Shown here in pieces: positions 63,335 through 64,000 of a DNA stretch of 64,000 bases. Both the position numbers and the translations under genes were made by a program. This stretch comes from Streptomyces scopuliridis RB72 (GTDB lineage: Bacteria > Actinomycetota > Actinomycetes > Streptomycetales > Streptomycetaceae): the NCBI RefSeq assembly GCF_000718095.1, contig NZ_JOEI01000018.1, positions 62,001-126,000 of the forward strand, written 5' to 3'. The notes beneath the pieces are model-generated. The model did no database searches. It had not been told where the DNA came from and worked only from the letters and a program-made list of their open reading frames with translations. Numbering within the stretch: position 1 is the stretch's first letter; each line of letters starts with the position of its first letter.

Positions 63335-63721
63335 ATGACGGTGACGTATGTGATCGACGGGGCGGAGGTCACCGGCCTCGAAAGCTTCTGGCAGGTGATC
63401 GGCGCGGCCGTGAACGGGCCCGGCGGATACTTCGGGAGCAATCTCGACGCGCTCGCCGACTGTCTGCGCGGCGGGTACGGAACGCCGGACGACGGCGACT
63501 TCGTCATCGAATGGCGCCGGCACGAACTCTCGCGCCGCGCACTCGGCCAGGAAGAGACCGTGCGTACGCTCCAGCGGCGGCTGGAGCGTGCGCACCCTGA
63601 CAACAGGGCCGCCATCCAAGGGCGGTTGGACGCCGTCCGGGCCGGCGGTGGTCCGACCGTCTTCGACGAACTGGTGCGACTGATCGAGGAAGAGGCGCCC
63701 GGGGTGCTCCGGCTCCTCTGA
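63335..63721 (+). CDS. Barstar-family ribonuclease inhibitor
   Basis: A 128-aa barstar-like protein: MTVTYVIDGAEVTGLESFWQ, then GYFGSNLDALADCLRGGYG, which matches the barstar helix that plugs the RNase active site. The acidic helix carries Asp residues expected to mimic phosphate. It is longer than barstar (about 90 aa) because of a charged insert of about 40 residues (EETVRTLQRRLERAHPDN). It is probably the cytosolic immunity partner of the ribonuclease upstream. Confidence 0.93.
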   Translation: MTVTYVIDGAEVTGLESFWQVIGAAVNGPGGYFGSNLDALADCLRGGYGTPDDGDFVIEWRRHELSRRALGQEETVRTLQRRLERAHPDNRAAIQGRLDAVRAGGGPTVFDELVRLIEEEAPGVLRLL

Positions 63722-63752
63722 AAACGCTTAAAACGCCAGGCCGAACGGCCCG

Positions 63753-64000
63753 TCAGCGGCGGCGCGGGAGTGTCCGCTCCAGGCGCCGTCGCTCCGGGCC
63801 GTGCGGTACGTACCGCACGGCCTCCAGCGCCGTCCTGCGCGCGTATCCCTCCGGGTCTTCGTCCCCGAGGATCCGGGCCAGCGCGTCGACCGCGCGCGGA
63901 TCGCGGCGGGCCGCCAGCCCCTTGGCCGCCTCGGCTGCCGTATGCGCGTCCGGGTCGTTCAGCCGGGCCGCCAGCGCCTCGCGCAGCTCGCGTGTGTCCG
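63753..64000 (-). CDS. HEAT-repeat protein (partial, C-terminal end)
   Basis: The minus strand is open from the window edge to a TGA at 63753-63755. It encodes at least 82 residues with HEAT/PBS-type repeats (LREALAARLNDPDAHTAAEA, ARRDPRAVDALARILGDEDP) and a basic end (ERRRLERTLPRRR). The start lies outside the window. Such proteins act as protein-binding scaffolds; the role is unknown. It converges with the barstar-like gene. Confidence 0.8.
   Translation of the reverse strand, partial: DTRELREALAARLNDPDAHTAAEAAKGLAARRDPRAVDALARILGDEDPEGYARRTALEAVRYVPHGPERRRLERTLPRRR

Overview
The window is a high-GC actinobacterial chromosome segment, most probably from a Streptomyces. Codon third positions are strongly G/C, GTG and TTG starts are common, operons run through 4-base ATGA/GTGA overlaps, and the his/trp/lgt/gltBD backbone has the order typical of Streptomyces. 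No tRNA, rRNA, CRISPR array or intact mobile element was seen.

Region 1 (1-14.2 kb) is core biosynthesis. It holds the end of hisF, a secreted cutinase-type polyester hydrolase, an ArsR-type regulator with its MFS exporter, hisI, trpE, three small membrane proteins, trpC, a small trpM-like gene, a 37-bp minisatellite, trpB-trpA, a membrane-anchored DsbA-like protein and lgt. Several genes here appear to make leaderless mRNAs, with a -10 box 6-8 nt before the start codon.

Region 2 (14.2-22.3 kb, minus strand) is a seven-gene operon: four different ADP-ribosylglycohydrolase paralogues, a PfkB/ribokinase-type kinase, a CaiB/BaiF CoA-transferase and a CitE-like CoA-ester lyase. All seven overlap. 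It diverges from a VIT1/CCC1-type transporter across a region with two perfect palindromes.

Region 3 (23.3-31.3 kb) has gltB-gltD behind a possible GlnR half-site, then a TerF-like VWA protein coupled to a HutD-family protein.

Region 4 (31.5-42.6 kb) is a divergent locus around a good match to the DmdR1/IdeR iron box. One arm is a peptide/nickel-type ABC importer. The other is a five-gene set: Fe(II)/2-oxoglutarate oxygenase, SbnB-like dehydrogenase, SbnH-like PLP decarboxylase, SbnA-like synthase and MATE exporter. It looks like a small, NRPS-free aminopolycarboxylate metallophore system and is the most promising undescribed system here.

Region 5 (42.7-59 kb) is accessory. It contains a 2108-aa secreted RHS/YD-repeat protein with a Trp/Tyr-rich C-terminal domain followed by a small membrane protein (possible toxin-immunity pair), a PadR regulator whose tail reads through an FtsX-like remnant, a class A beta-lactamase-like serine hydrolase, a sigma factor with a CU044_5270 protein, an SGNH hydrolase, a near-perfect parS site, a transposase fragment, a two-component system and a ClpN-domain-like protein.

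Region 6 (59-64 kb) has an HTH regulator with a large operator-like palindrome, a DUF4180 protein, a PNPOx-like protein, a cold-shock protein with a structured leader and its DEAD-box helicase neighbour, an RNase Sa-type secreted ribonuclease with a barstar-like gene, and the end of a HEAT-repeat protein.
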